Source: Acheta domesticus
Lineage: Eukaryota > Arthropoda > Insecta > Orthoptera > Gryllidae
Direction: 5' to 3'
NCBI GenBank assembly: GCA_031308135.1
Contig: JAHLJT010003656.1
Coordinates: 69,396,984-69,460,983 of the forward strand
DNA: 64,000 nt
Shown here: positions 22,512 to 34,179 of the stretch, piece by piece
Numbering within the stretch: position 1 is the first letter of the stretch
Layout: every line of letters begins with the position of its first letter
The notes under the pieces: generated by a model
Databases searched by the model: none
Seen by the model: the letters and a program-made list of their open reading frames with translations, nothing else
What the model was told of the DNA's origin: nothing
Made by a program: the position numbers and the translations under genes

Positions 22512-23842
22512 CGAGGCATGTTTTTTAAGTAAGTACCGTTTTGAGATTCCGCCGCCGCAGCCCTACGGATGGCGTTCCACGCATGCGCGCTGGTTACCTA
22601 CATCTCTTGTGTAAGCACTGACGCCATTACAGTCTGATTCTTCATTGTATACGTTGTTTACTGAGTGTTTAAGATGCCTCCGACAATCGTGAGTCCCGCC
22701 GATTGTGAAGTACGGGCTGTTATACGATTTCTTAGTGCTAAAGGCGTAAAACCGATCGATATTCATCGTGAGATCTGTGAAGTTTACGGACAAAACATTA
22801 TGAGTGATGGAATGGTAAGGAAATGGGTGAGAGCATTTAAAGATGGCCGCACAAATGTGCATGATGAAGAACGGAGTGGACGTCCTTCGGTCGTTAATGA
22901 AGATTTGGTGCAGAAAGTGGACGAAAAGGTGAGAGAAAACAGACGCTTTACAATTTCATCATTGTGCGAATACTTTCCCCAATGTTCTCGTAGTGTTTTG
23001 TATCGCATTGTGACCGAGAACTTGAATTACCGGAAATTGTGTTCACGTTGGGTTCCGAAAATGTTGACGGATTTGCACAAAACCCAACGTTTAGGCACTG
23101 CATTGACTTTCCTTGAGCGGTATCACAATGAAGGTGAAGATTTTTTAGACCAAATTGTTACTGGTGACGAAACATGGGTGGCCTACGTCACACCAGAATC
23201 GAAACAACAGTCCATGGAATGGCGACATTCATCATCACCCAAAAAAGTGAAGTTTAAGCAAACAATTTCTGCCCGGAAAATCATGTGCACAGTTTTTTGG
23301 GACAGGAAAGGAGTATTGCTAGAGGAGTTTCTGCCTCGTAATGAGACAATCAATGCAGCGTCTTATTGTGAGACATTGAACAATCTGCGCCGTGCAATCC
23401 AGAACAGAAGACGTGGCAAGTTGAGTAAGGGTATCGTTTTGCTGCATGACAATGCCCGTCTACATGTGGCTAATCGGACCAAAGATCTCATCAAATCTTT
23501 TCAATGGGAAACTCTAAATCATCCTCCATACAGCCCTGATCTGGCGCCCAGAGACTAGCATTTGTTCCTGCACTTGAAGAAACACCTGGGCGGTCAGCGT
23601 CTCCAAGTCGATAACGAAGTCAAAACAGTTGTGATACAGTGGTTAACAAGTCAGGCGGCAGAATTTTATGAGGAGGGTATTCTAAAACTGGTGCCACGTT
23701 ATGACAAGTGCCTCAATATTCACGGAAATTATGTAGAAAAGTAGATTAAGGTACAGGCTTTCATGTAAAAATAAAATTATTGCGATATCTTTGCACGTCT
23801 TTTTTAATTCCAAAACGGTACTTACTTAAAAAACATGCTTCG
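22512..23842 (+). mobile_element. Near-intact mariner element
   Basis: 32-bp terminal inverted repeats (CATGTTTTTTAAGTAAGTAC core) with one mismatch, flanked by TA at 22510-22511 and 23843-23844. The 1331-bp length is normal for mariner. It is nested within repeat H copy 2. The high TIR identity and single coding defect suggest recent activity. Confidence 0.96.
22665..23744 (+). pseudogene. mariner transposase with one in-frame stop
   Basis: The DDE transposase catalyses TA-targeted cut-and-paste transposition. The frame starts at the ATG at 22665 (MFKMPPTIVS); a Met two codons later is an alternative. The N-terminal helix-turn-helix region covers roughly residues 10-110, with WVRAFKDGR and the linker EERSGRPS. 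Catalytic D168 is in TGDETW and D262 is in LLHDNAR. The third D, residue 297 in SPDLAPRD, gives the D34D spacing of mariner. The very next codon, 298, is TAG at 23556-23558, where family members usually have Tyr (DYHLF). The same frame then continues to 23744 (HLFLHLKK onward) with no other defect, about 359 codons in all. The copy is non-autonomous, or could be rescued only by readthrough. Confidence 0.95.
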
Positions 23843-24383
23843 TACTTTCTTGCAGTAGTTATTTTCCAAATGCCGATCATCTGATAAATTATGTGGAGTA
23901 AGCCGTTCACCGCTGCCTTTCTTGGTCATGTTTTTTGAAAAAACATGTTTTTCGCATGTTGACAATTACCGGCTCCTAATGATAAAACCGATACAATGAC
24001 GTTTTGACTAAAATATAATTAATTGCGATAAATGTACTGGAAATGTATATATTTGTTCAAATTTTTAACTTTTAACAATTTTTTTCTTCTCTTCTTGTAT
24101 TTGTAAAGCGTATGTACCATCGTATCAATTGTTTCTTAATCATGCATTTACCATTTTATAGGTCGGTTCTATTCTTTCATGGCTCTGTTCGACACAGGCG
24201 GTGTTGGTTTGCGTAGTGGTATAAGTGCCGGTTCGTTGACTTTGAGTTTCGGATATCGGGTCTCGGTACGGAAAAGGTTTGCTGGTATAATACACTTTTG
24301 CTGGTTTATGAAGTAGTGGAATAGCAATAAGGACCGTATAGAAGCAGAGCGAGAAAGTATGTGCGTTGGAAGCACCACTAGAT

Positions 24384-25665
24384 TTTTCTGTTACGAGTTG
24401 TGGAAAAGATCAGGTATGATTATCACAATATCAACTAAAAATAATATTTAAATTTTAATGGTGAATGGTAATCATGGGTAAATGTAAAGCTTTGAGTTAC
24501 ATTGACATATAGTGCGTATGACATACAAACATATTTTCGTGGGGTCTGAAGTTAACATATGAGCTTCAAGATTCTTCAAGTTTTCATTAGGTAGCTCAGT
24601 AATCTGAGAACTTAATGGTTGAACCCCTTTCAGTGATATTTGCTGATGATTCAGCTTAATCTAAATTATTCTGGAACAACAGTTCAGTTATTATGAAATT
24701 AAAATTCTTAAGACATAATACTGCGATAGGTTGTAATTGACAGTCTGGCATCGAACTATAAAATTTTGCGGATTTTGTGCATACATTTCTGTGTGTGTAC
24801 ATTTCTTGCATTTGAAAATAAGTGAATGATCTGCAGAGGAACACAATAAAATAATGTGATTCCAGGAAAGAGTGAAATTTTTACGGGTCTTAACATTCAA
24901 GCAGTTATCCCCAAAGTGTGGATAAATTGTGTTGAGTCGACGTGACTGTTGTGGCGATGTTTTGTAGTGATTCAAACACTTAGTTCTCTTATAATCTTGA
25001 AGGAAAACGATAATGTACAAAGTGATCAATTTGTTCACTCATCACACATCCTATCCTGTGAAACTCCACAGAATGGAAATAAACGCTTTAGTCCAGATTC
25101 TTTCATTCATAAGAACTTCCTGGCCTTTGAACTTGCACTGAATGCCGACAAGAGTGAACAATACGACAACGACACACGTCCGAGTAGAGCAATTTCTCGC
25201 AACGACTTGCCCGCACTCCATCCTCACTGCCCTGGCAAAAAAATCTCGTCCCATTTTCCTCGCTCTCTGTCGGGTCGAGCAGCCGGCCTTGGGGCATCTG
25301 CAGTTAATAAGTAAAACTGTCGCCTGAAAGGGAGCGAAAACCTAAAAGGGGGCTGCATCGTCAGGGGCGATGTTGGGGCCAAAACGGGAAGAAACGAATT
25401 TTCTCTGCTAGAAAGAACCTGAGCAGTGTTGCCACATTGGGATCATTCTCCCAAAATTCAGAGGCTTACGAGACGTTTATTGGGTAATTTAAGATAAATT
25501 TTTAGAGTACAAAAATTGGGGTTTAGAGCTTGAGTGAAGATTAAGAGAACAAGATTCAGAATTGACATTTTTAAAATTGAAAGTAAGAATTTTTTACTCT
25601 TCTGACTAATTTTGCGCTTGTATTTAATGTCTGTGCAAAATCGACAAAATTGATAGGAGAGAAAA
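24384..25665. other. Intergenic, no gene recognised
   Basis: Overlapping short ORFs (115 codons minus at 24691-25038; 121 codons plus at 24949-25314) have no domain or codon bias that I can support. A mildly GC-richer patch lies at 25.18-25.40 kb. Confidence 0.4.
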
Positions 25666-25668
25666 AAC

Positions 25669-26720
25669 AACTAATGGTGCCAAAACACCACACCCTTTTT
25701 CGCATTTCCCCCTAAATTTGCAATTTTTTAAACATTCAGAGTTTAATGAAAATGAGACCCACGCCATACTTTTAAGCATCCCTTCTTCTATCTGAGAAAA
25801 AATTGAAGAAAAATTTTGAAGAGGACACATATTAAGCGAAATTTACTAGTACTTTTTAAAAATTCTACATAACCTTTTTTAAAAAACTGATATTTTACAA
25901 CCAACTTTGGCTAAGGGAAAATCTCTGTCTTCAATTTTGAAATGTTAACTTTTTGCAATTTTCGAAACAAAGGAGAGTTGGTCGAAAGTAGGATTGGCAC
26001 CATATTATTTAATGTCCCTTAATACATATGAGGAGAAAATTTAAAGAAAAAAATCCATGAAATGTACTCATTTTCCAAAAACTGTACTTGATCATATTGC
26101 AAGATCTGTCTTTAAAGGACCGATTTCATTCAGGAAAGAATCTCTATTATCAGTATTGTAGTTGTAGAGAGACGCTCTCAAAAATTGTACTTATAATATT
26201 TTCGAAAAATTAGGGATTTTAGCGAACATGAGACCGGCATCATTCACTTATGCGTCGTTTCTGCTATCCGAAAAGAAAGTTAAATCAAAAAGATTTGTAA
26301 CCTTTTTTCGAGAAAATGCTGAACTGTTTTTGAGGATTCATGTGAAGTGCCCTCAAAAAATCAAAAATATTCGGTTGCAACTCCCCAAACTTCGAGTTCA
26401 TTTAGATCAATCTGGGAATATCCATTTTAAGAAAATTCACCGAATGGTTTACGCGTCTGCATTGATCACAGATGGAAGACACGCGGCCGGTCGGACAGAC
26501 AGAAATTGCCGTCAATCGATTTTCCGTTATCAAGGACCCGAAGAACATGGGTTTTTGCTACACCACGTTTTGGAGGAAGTAATTTACTATAAATAGAAAC
26601 AGGGATTTTACACTTTTTTGTTACCAGGGCCCGGCAATAAAAGTTTTTCTGCCGAAAAAACCGTCGTTTCCGGCGCACGATTACATAACTCTTTCTTATT
26701 ACAAAGTAAGTTCGAGAAAG
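25669..26720 (+). repeat. Hairpin-ended repeat family H, copy 3
   Basis: It begins near TAATGGTGCC, a shortened module edge. The body has diverged ~300-bp units, then CGGTCGGACAGACAG, TATCAAGGACCC, TGCTACACCACGTTTTG, CAGGGCCCGGCAATAAAAG and CGCGCA...ATTACATAAC. The end is a weak hairpin from CTTTC to GAGAAAG at 26720, followed by TAAA (complement of TTTA). The 122-codon ORF at 26228-26596 lies in this repeat and is not a gene. Confidence 0.7.
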
Positions 26721-27114
26721 TAAAAATAATATAAAATAGTTTTTTGTTAATGGTGTAAGTAATGCTCAACACTGGGATCCTACAATTTGCAATCGCTGTC
26801 GCCATTGCTGTAGTTACTACAATTCGTTTAACACAATGAATTATTACAAATTTTTACTTTGAGTTATTTCGTATTCAGTTTATTCTTTAATTGTTATTAT
26901 AGTATTCTTTATTAGAGCACGCTTGTTTTCTGCTCTAGGTAATCGAAGCGAAAGGGTCTCAGTCTGATGTGTTACACCAAGTTCCATATTGAGTCTACGA
27001 GATGATATGCTCCTTGTCCTTTTAGCATTCATTGCTTATTTCACTTCTAAGACCCAGGACCTTACTTAAAATCGCAGTTGACCGTTTTAGAAATAGTTTC
27101 TTTTTAAATAATCA
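26721..27114. other. Intergenic, nothing recognised
   Basis: AT-rich spacer between repeats. Confidence 0.4.
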
Positions 27115-27318
27115 TCCAGACATCCTGGAGTTCGAGTTCCAACGGTAGCGAATTTTTAACACGTTCTAGATAGCTGGATCGGATTCATCCACCGTCTGGA
27201 CGAGAGTTGATGCGGCCGGCTACTCTCGTCGATAGTTTTCCTTGGTTTCTCCGATCAACTCCTGGCGAATGCCGGAGCATTGCCCTAACAAATAGGCCAC
27301 GTTCCGGGAACGCTCCAT
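27115..27318 (+). repeat. SINE-B, 5' part only
   Basis: The B box GAGTTCGAGTTCC is followed by TCTCCGATCAACTCCTGGCG and GCCGGAGCATTGCCCTAAC. It stops where the next SINE-B begins, giving a tandem pair. Confidence 0.8.
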
Positions 27319-27880
27319 CCATCCTCCTCTCAGTGCATCAACCTGATGTCACTGCAGTCCCTGTGACCGGGAGGTCCTAGGTTCGAGTCCCGACGGCGGC
27401 AGGATTTTCGACACTAGCTTGTCAGCTAGGTCGAATTCAATCGCTGTCTGGAGGAGAATTCTAGCAGCCGGCTGCTCTGATCGGTAGTTTTCCGTGGTTT
27501 CTCCGATCAACACCAGGCGAATGCCGGAGCAATACCCTAACAAACGGGCCACGGACCGCGCGAGATCTTTCCTTCCTCTTCCTTGCCCTATCCTCTTACA
27601 CAAACACTTACTCTAACATGCACTACACTACCACACATGTCGGGAGACCGGTCGGGAGCTAACAGCTTGTCCCAGCTGGGGTGGTGCCCCGCTGGTGGGA
27701 GATACCTGGTTGTGGGGAAACCCCGCTAGTCGACGGTAGGTCGACGCTAGATCTCGCCATCCAGCGGGAAAAAGATCGTTGCCACCTCCCGAGAAAAAAC
27801 ACGCACTACACTTACAGGACTAATGACCAAAGTAGTTGACGCGCCCGGAAACACGAATCAATCAATCAATCCATCCATCC
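27319..27880 (+). repeat. tRNA-derived SINE, family B, full-length copy
   Basis: About 540 bp, long for a SINE. The B box GGTTCGAGTCCC is at about 27381-27392; the A box is better preserved in the copy at 41.46 kb (TGGCTCAGGGCG). Body blocks are TTGTCAGCTAGGTCGAATTC, TCCGATCAACACCAGGCGAA, CGGGCCACGGACCGCGCGAG, CATGCACTACACTACCACAC and GGGAGACCGGTCGGGAGCT. The tail is (AATC)n at 27857-27872. Pol III promoters and LINE-dependent retrotransposition are expected. The 84-codon minus ORF inside is not a gene. Confidence 0.88.
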
Positions 27881-27892
27881 TCAATTTTCTTC

Positions 27893-28065
27893 CATGTTTT
27901 CCCCCTACGCTCACACTTACATGCACCACACTACCATTCAAGCCGGGGGAGCGTGTTCCGACGACGTTGCCACGCTGCGACATATAGTTCGGCAGTAGAT
28001 CTCACTTCCAGCAGGCAAAACCAACTGGCCATCTTCCGGGATGTAAATTGCGCTACACTTGCTGA
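27893..28065 (+). repeat. SINE-B, 3' fragment
   Basis: Diverged middle/3' SINE-B sequence (CACTTACATGCACCACACTA; GTAGATCTC...TCCAGC; CATCTTCCGGGATG) directly follows the full copy. Confidence 0.6.
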
Positions 28066-28375
28066 ACAATATTGCCTCAATAGTTGGCAATCCTGACTTC
28101 CCACCATTAGTCACCGTTAGTGTTTGGAAATATTTAAGTTGTGTGTTTGGTCTCAAGTCCCATAGGTGTCAGCGCGTTCGGTAAAGAACAAAAAAAATGT
28201 TTTTATAAAAATTAAAAACAATGACATAACAGTAATGACAATTATTTAATCGAATTAAAAAAGATTTTCATAATTTTATCCGTAAGTATATTGTTGATAT
28301 TATATTTTTGTCCATATTCTCATAACCTTGTAACCGATTTTGATTATTCATTTTTTAACAGTTTTTAACAATTAT

Positions 28376-29284
28376 TCATTTTTTAACGCAGTGTAGGGAA
28401 AGTTATGTAATGCTGCGCGAAAAAATGGCGAATATTTGGCAGAAAACATTCATTGTCGGGCCCTGATAACGAACTAGTAGTGCTACAGAATGGTACAGAC
28501 TTTCCGTGTTAGTTTTCTACTTCCTTGGATCTCAGCTAGCTATTCATACTTGCCACATATTGTTGCCAGCTGCCGTCTGTTGCCATCAAAAGTACATTTT
28601 TTGCCATTTTCTTAATTTTTTGCTTACCTACTGACAGAACGAAAATATTAATTTTAGAATATTAAAGAACACCAAAACCCCGTCCTAAAAGGCAATTTTC
28701 TTTGAAAAATTTGGAGACTTTTTAAGAAAATGGCGTTTCAGCGCTACTAAAAACGTGAAATCTGAAGCTCTTTTCCACAGAATATTTTTAAGTTTTCGAA
28801 AAACTTCATTTGAACTGAAAAGTCATACACTCAAAAAAACATACAATAGTGTTTGCCAATGGAGAGTAACGTGCATATTAAAGGTGTGAGAAATCTTTCA
28901 AAAAAATTACATTTGTGTAATTTTGGGGGAAAATCCAATTGAACTTTACGCCTTATTAAAGAGTATATTTAGCACTCTCCGTTCGAAAAATTTGAAGAAA
29001 AAAATTTGGAGCCATTTTTGAGAAAATGGGGTTTGAGCGTTTCTGAAAATGCGGAATTTTGAGTTATTTTTCACAGAAAACGTTTGAGTTCTCGAGAAAA
29101 TTTGTACTACATTATTCCCGTTCTACTATTAAGAAACCGGAAAATTAAGAAAATGTCAAAAAGTATACTTTGGGCGGCGATAGATGGCAGCTGGCAAAAA
29201 TGTGTCAAGTCCGAATAGCTAGCCGAGACTAAAGGAATTGGAAAACTAAACCGGGAAAGTCTGTACCATTCTGTAGCACCACTA
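28376..29284 (-). repeat. Hairpin-ended repeat family H, copy 4, with an 800-bp inverted-repeat module
   Basis: The hairpin end is degraded (GGGAAAGTTATGTAATGCTG near 28393), and a short conserved stretch reaches GGGCCCTGATAACG. From about 28476 to 29284 lies a module with ~200-bp imperfect terminal inverted repeats. It begins TAGTAGTGCTACAGAATGG and ends in the reverse complement, CCATTCTGTAGCACCACTA, with TTTA just outside. Inner arm blocks CAGCTGCCGTCTGTTGCC and GGCGGCGATAGATGGCAG also pair. There is no coding capacity. Confidence 0.78.
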
Positions 29285-31020
29285 TTTAATTCTAAGATTA
29301 CGATGCACTTTAATGATTATTGCATATATTTAGAACAATGTATAGATACTTATCACGTTAGGAAAATGACAAAATAAGAAACATTAATATTCGTTACAAA
29401 TTAGTTAATTCCTCTATGTTTCATTACTGATACATTCACGTAACCTATTAATGGCATTATTAAAACAAGCCGTAGCTTTTATTTTTAAATATAGTTTAAC
29501 CCTTAGCTGCCTACATGGAAATTCAGTCACACTGGTACCGACGTGGAGTTCCGTGGACTCATTGCATGTTGTATCAGATATTACGGTATTGATTTGTATT
29601 TCGAATGAAGAACATTGAAACTTACGATAAATGATGCCCAAAGAAAACATTAATCAGGATACAGATTCCCTAGGTGTTAAACAAAATTGTCCATATAATG
29701 AGTAATGGTCATTTTCAATTTGATGATTCGAAGATACTCTCAAAACTAATGGACATTTGCTCCACCCATTGTGCAATATTTTCTTTCAAACCATGGTCAT
29801 TAATATTTATACACTCACTAAACAGACTAGACATGTTTTCCTGTACACTTTCTTCAGAGGCGCAACAGAACAAATTGTATTAACTAGCAAAGTGCGGCGG
29901 GCATTCAGTGAAAGTTACACTGCTACCGACGTGGAGTCCCTAGGTCTCCTGCGCGCCAACAGAAGCTATAATTTCTCTGAAAAGCATTTTACAACAGTAA
30001 TCTCTTGCACCATTTCTTAAAACCGTAGAAGAAAAAGGTACAAGAAGAATCAATGTTATAAAAGAACGTACATGCACGTACTCGAAGTTTCGCGAAGTCG
30101 GTGTCCCAGAGATTCCAAGTCGGTAGCAGATGGTTTAATACATTATGCATCTTAATTGTGTGCACATTCTGCCTAATGACTGCGAGGCTGGTACAACTTG
30201 CTATGTTCCATGTTTTGTGTTCTCTGAACAAAGATGTTACCTGAATACTCAAATCTCATTGGTTAAAGAGACAGCAGTAGCGCAAAGCTCTTCTGCTACC
30301 GCCTTCGGCTGCGTCTCATAACGAATTTCAATAGTGTCACACGCTTCGCCATGCAAGCAGTCGCTTGCTATGCGCTCAAAAATTCAAACGCTGTTTCGTA
30401 GTGATTATGATTTCAGTTAATTACTTGTGTGCTCACAAGGCCATATATTGTTACACAGTGCTTTGTGGTTTGATATGTTTCATATCATTTGAACAATTCG
30501 TTGTGTGAAATGATTTACAACTCGCTTCATTGTGCCGTGGCTTGTAATGCAGCCACGTGCTGTGTTCATAGTAACGATAACTACAAACTGTGTTTTCCTA
30601 ATGTAAACATCATACGCGTATGTATTGTCATTTAATAAACTGGTGCAGTGTCATTTCAAATGTTTGAACTGGCTGTGATAAGCTGAGCAGTTAATTTTAT
30701 GCCGCGTGGTGAGCTATCACATGTGCTATCACGATCATGCCATCGGCAGGAACTAATTGTGAACCTATGCTATCTCGAGTTTAAAACTGCTTGTGCCACG
30801 TTTGCATGCATCCTACTGTGCTCAATTTACAATACTATCACTAGAGACTGGGTTTTTACATAATTACATACTTTTTGTCTTTCTTCTTATCGATCTCAAA
30901 ATTATAATCTTGGCGAATCGTCGCTATCCTAATACAATATTTAATTTTTACATATAAGTTTAGTGCTAGTTTTAGTGCTATATTACATATTTAACATATT
31001 TTGCTATTGTGCTATTTTGC
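29285..31020. other. Intergenic, no gene recognised
   Basis: Contains two related ~30-bp blocks (ACCGACGTGGAGT near 29540 and 29925) and otherwise motif-free short ORFs. An AATAAA at about 30634 has no associated gene. Confidence 0.4.
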
Positions 31021-31024
31021 GAAT

Positions 31025-31300
31025 GCCTGAGCGGAACCCTAACGGGCCCTGTATATCTTCCTTTCACATTCTAATATTTTTCCTTTCACATCTTTGTTAG
31101 ACCAGTCGAGAGCTTAGAGATTGTCCCAGCTGGGGCGGCGCCCCGTCGGGGGAGATTCTTGGAGGGGAAGTCCTCCGTAAGCGACGAACAGATCGGCGTC
31201 GCTTCCAGTGGAGGAGGAACACGGACACCGCCAGGACTATAACTTGCACTACACTCAGGGGATTAATGACCTAAGTAGTTTACACTCCCAGAAACAAAAC
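31025..31300 (+). repeat. SINE-B, diverged 3' two-thirds
   Basis: Matches SINE-B from GAATGCC...AACGGGCC through GAGCTTAGAGATTGTCCCAG, GGGGCGGCGCCCCG and TTAATGACCTAAGTAG. An AT-rich insertion or divergence lies near 31055-31100. The AATC tail is lost. Confidence 0.7.
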
Positions 31301-33514
31301 TCAATGTCATAGTGAAAATTCACTGAATTTCTGACATTGAAGTATTGTTCTGCTTTGTTTAGTTTTTTAATTGCAGAATTATTTTAAGAGAACACGCACA
31401 TGACCAATCTAGGTAATTAAGTCGGTAAGACCCGGGCTGTCTCAGTTTAATGAGTCGGTATTTTGAGTTCCACCTTGCGCATTTGTGATAGTATCTCATT
31501 AATGTTTAACTTTCCATTAATGTTTAATTTTCTTTAGTTCGCGTTTATGTCTTACAATCTTGGGTATACTCGTAGATGACCAATTTAGAAGTCTCTTTCT
31601 TCCTCTCAAATATCCATTACTACCCGCCATTGAGTTAAAGAAAAATCTAATATCTGGTCCTCAGTCTTATCGACGTCATTGTGTGTTCCACAGTTGGTCA
31701 AAATCCGAAAATAATGATAATGTAGTTTCTGTTTTATACATTAAATAAAATATTTTTTGTATTCCAGCATTATAAACGACTTTTTCTGTTGCAAGAAATC
31801 GTTCATGATCAGGGTTTATGGCACAAATGATGACGTATTAGATTTTACGGCTCGAACGATTGCGTCATCTTACATTCAGCCAATCGCAGCGAGAGAATTA
31901 GGGGGAGGTAGAGGTAAACAGAACAGCCGACCACAGTTTTCTCGCACAGATGTCAAATATCCGAGACATCACAGGAAAGTTCTTCGCAAATTTAAGTTTC
32001 ATTCTCTTATACATTTACAATGCTGTCATAGAAAAAAATAGCATAAGCAACTCGTTTATAAAGTTGCTTTATTTCATTCGTAAAAATTTGAAAACTCGCT
32101 CCTAATGTCGCTCGTTTTTAAAACATGTACTCATGCAATAAAGCTTAACATTATAAACTAATTGCATAAACTACTATTAATTTTGTTGTTAAGTAATTCG
32201 TATGTGAGGACGGGTAAGGCGGACAGGCAAAATGGGAGGGCAGGAGAAAACACATTCCCATTTCAGTCTCATGGATAGCTAATGAACTCATGTTCCTAAA
32301 TCGAGAACACGTGTCATGTGGTAAGGAATAAAACGAATTACAACACACGTGCGGAAATGTTACATTAGTCGTTAGAACGAAATTCCTTACTCGGCTCCTA
32401 TTGCGACCCAGTAGAAGATATTTCACTTGCAATGTAACACTTTTCGACCTAGCAACGTTTTTTACTATTGCACATTTTTTATGTATGTAGTAATCGAACT
32501 TATTGAAAATTCGTAATGATATCAGATTAACGTTCATGATGTGCTTTAATTATCCGGCATTTCAAATTCAAATTTCATTCACGAAAGTATTAAATTTCAC
32601 TCGTGTTTTAATCCTCCGATAAATCCGGGAATTATCGACAATTGTCAAAGCACTCGTGGAATTACCTAAGACGTTTCTTTTGTTACAAAAACGTATATTT
32701 GAAGGTAACGATAGGATGGTAGGAAATGGTGTGGTGTTTGATTTCGATGATTTCGTAACGATAGGAACTATTTATTGTCTTTTAAACAAGGCAGAGGTTC
32801 TTAATTTGGCTCGTAGGTGTGGAGTGGGTACGCCAGCTCATACTTTCAGAAATGATTAAAAAATTTTCAGATATTAATGATCATTGTTTTCCACGAAAAA
32901 TGTAAAAGATCCGTTTTGAAGAATTCATAAAAAATAATTTCGAAATATAATTACAATTAATGTGTGCATTTTTAACAACTTAGGGGCCTAAATGATTTTG
33001 AAGAAAAAAATGATATATAAGAAAGATCTACAACTATATTCGTTACAAATATTTCAATTCTAATTAGAGTAAGTCTAATGGCATTCGCATTCGTGTACGC
33101 GTACTTACGGCATACACGTACTTACACATATGCCTGCCCCAAAGAAGTAAAATGATCAACCACCCGACCCAATCTAGAGCTCCTAGATACAGAGATTAGT
33201 GCAACCGCCACCACTCACTCACTTTAATATCCACTCACTCGACAACCCCGTCAGGCACCAATCAGGAACTGAAGGGAAATTATAACTTTTGGTGACATTA
33301 TGAAGATTTTCAAGAATATTAATATTGGTTTCATGATTCTCGACATACAGAATGCGACACAGTTCCCATTTTCCTGACAATTGGATATAAAGTGGCGGGA
33401 TCCATGGAACAATGGAATACGTTACTCTCTGTATCTAGGGACTCAAACCCAATCGTTCGATCAGCACACTTTTGCGGTAACCCTGACATTTCGTGTGGAA
33501 AGATGAGCGATGTG
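31301..33514. other. Intergenic, no gene recognised
   Basis: AT-rich sequence. The 128-codon minus ORF at 32151-32537 and the 94-codon plus ORF at 31757-32041 have no recognisable motif. Confidence 0.35.
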
Positions 33515-33875
33515 TACTTTCTCAGTCTGAATCAGTGAAAAACTACTGAGTGACAGTGACTATTCACTGATGGTGTCAGTTATAACCCTACCACTAACAA
33601 TCAGTGAATTAAACTGAACAAATCAGTGAAAATTGGGTTCACTTTTTGAATCAGTGAAACTTCACTGTTTGAATCTGTGAAGACGACTGAACGATCAGTG
33701 AGCGATGGTGGCGCGGCACTTTTACCACTGACGACCAGTGAAATGCTGGCGGTCATTATGAAAAGGTTCGTATATTCGCTGATTGTCAGCGAAACTACCC
33801 ATTTCGACTGAAGATATTAGTGACTTCGGCTCTCACTGATTGAATCAGTGACGATTTCACTGATTCAGATTCAGA
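33515..33875. repeat. Dense cluster of TCAGTGA / TCACTGA inverted half-sites
   Basis: At least a dozen copies of CAGTGA or its complement TCACTG occur in both orientations within about 360 bp. They include a perfect 9-bp-arm palindrome, TCACTGATTGAATCAGTGA, at about 33833-33851. No single tandem period is evident. It may be part of an inverted-repeat element or a protein-binding array. Confidence 0.75.
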
Positions 33876-33884
33876 GAGTAGAAC

Positions 33885-34175
33885 ACGCGCCCCGGCATCT
33901 GGCAACGCCGAAGCTGCGAGGCGGAGCCGCCGCCGCCGCCGCCGCAGGGCGCGGGCCTTGGTTCGCGGTCCGCGGCGCGTCGCGTCGCGGCGGATGCCCT
34001 TTTAAAGTGCCGCCCCGGACGGCTGGGGCCGCCTGCGCCACCGGCGGCTGCGTGGGAGGGGGACTGGGAATGCGGGGGAGGGGCGGACGCCGCGTTTAGG
34101 CCGTGCGCGCACGTGCCACTCGCTGCTCCAGCGGCCGACGAGATTCGGCTGCCGCCGAAATGTATCGACTTTGGA
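33885..34175. other. CpG-rich islet next to SINE-B
   Basis: A GC-rich block with (GCC)6, GCGCGTCGCGTCGCGGCG and GGCCGTGCGCGCACG. It ends about 5 bp before the tail of the minus-strand SINE-B. It has no supported exon; the long ORFs across it are byproducts of base composition. Confidence 0.65.
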
Positions 34176-34179
34176 GGAG

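Larger units (their letters stand above)
21739..24383 (-). repeat. Hairpin-ended repeat family H, copy 2, split by a mariner
   Basis: The hairpin end starts CTTTCTCGCC after TTTA (21735-21738) and contains TTACGAA...TTCGTAA. The body follows in reverse orientation: CGTCCGTCTGTCCGTCTG near 21965, then the ~300-bp units. The far module starts CTAGTGGTGCTATAG near 22488, is interrupted by the mariner at the TA of GGCACATACTTTC, and resumes after 23844. Its other arm is visible near 24340-24383 as AGAAAGTATGTGCGTTGG then AGCACCACTAG. The element without the mariner is about 1.3 kb. Confidence 0.75.

Noticed and set aside
24691..25314. Opposed 115- and 121-codon ORFs
   Set aside because: No domain, overlapping on opposite strands, no consistent codon signal visible.
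32151..32537. 128-codon minus-strand ORF
   Set aside because: No recognisable motif, AT-rich composition like surrounding non-coding DNA, and no related ORF nearby.
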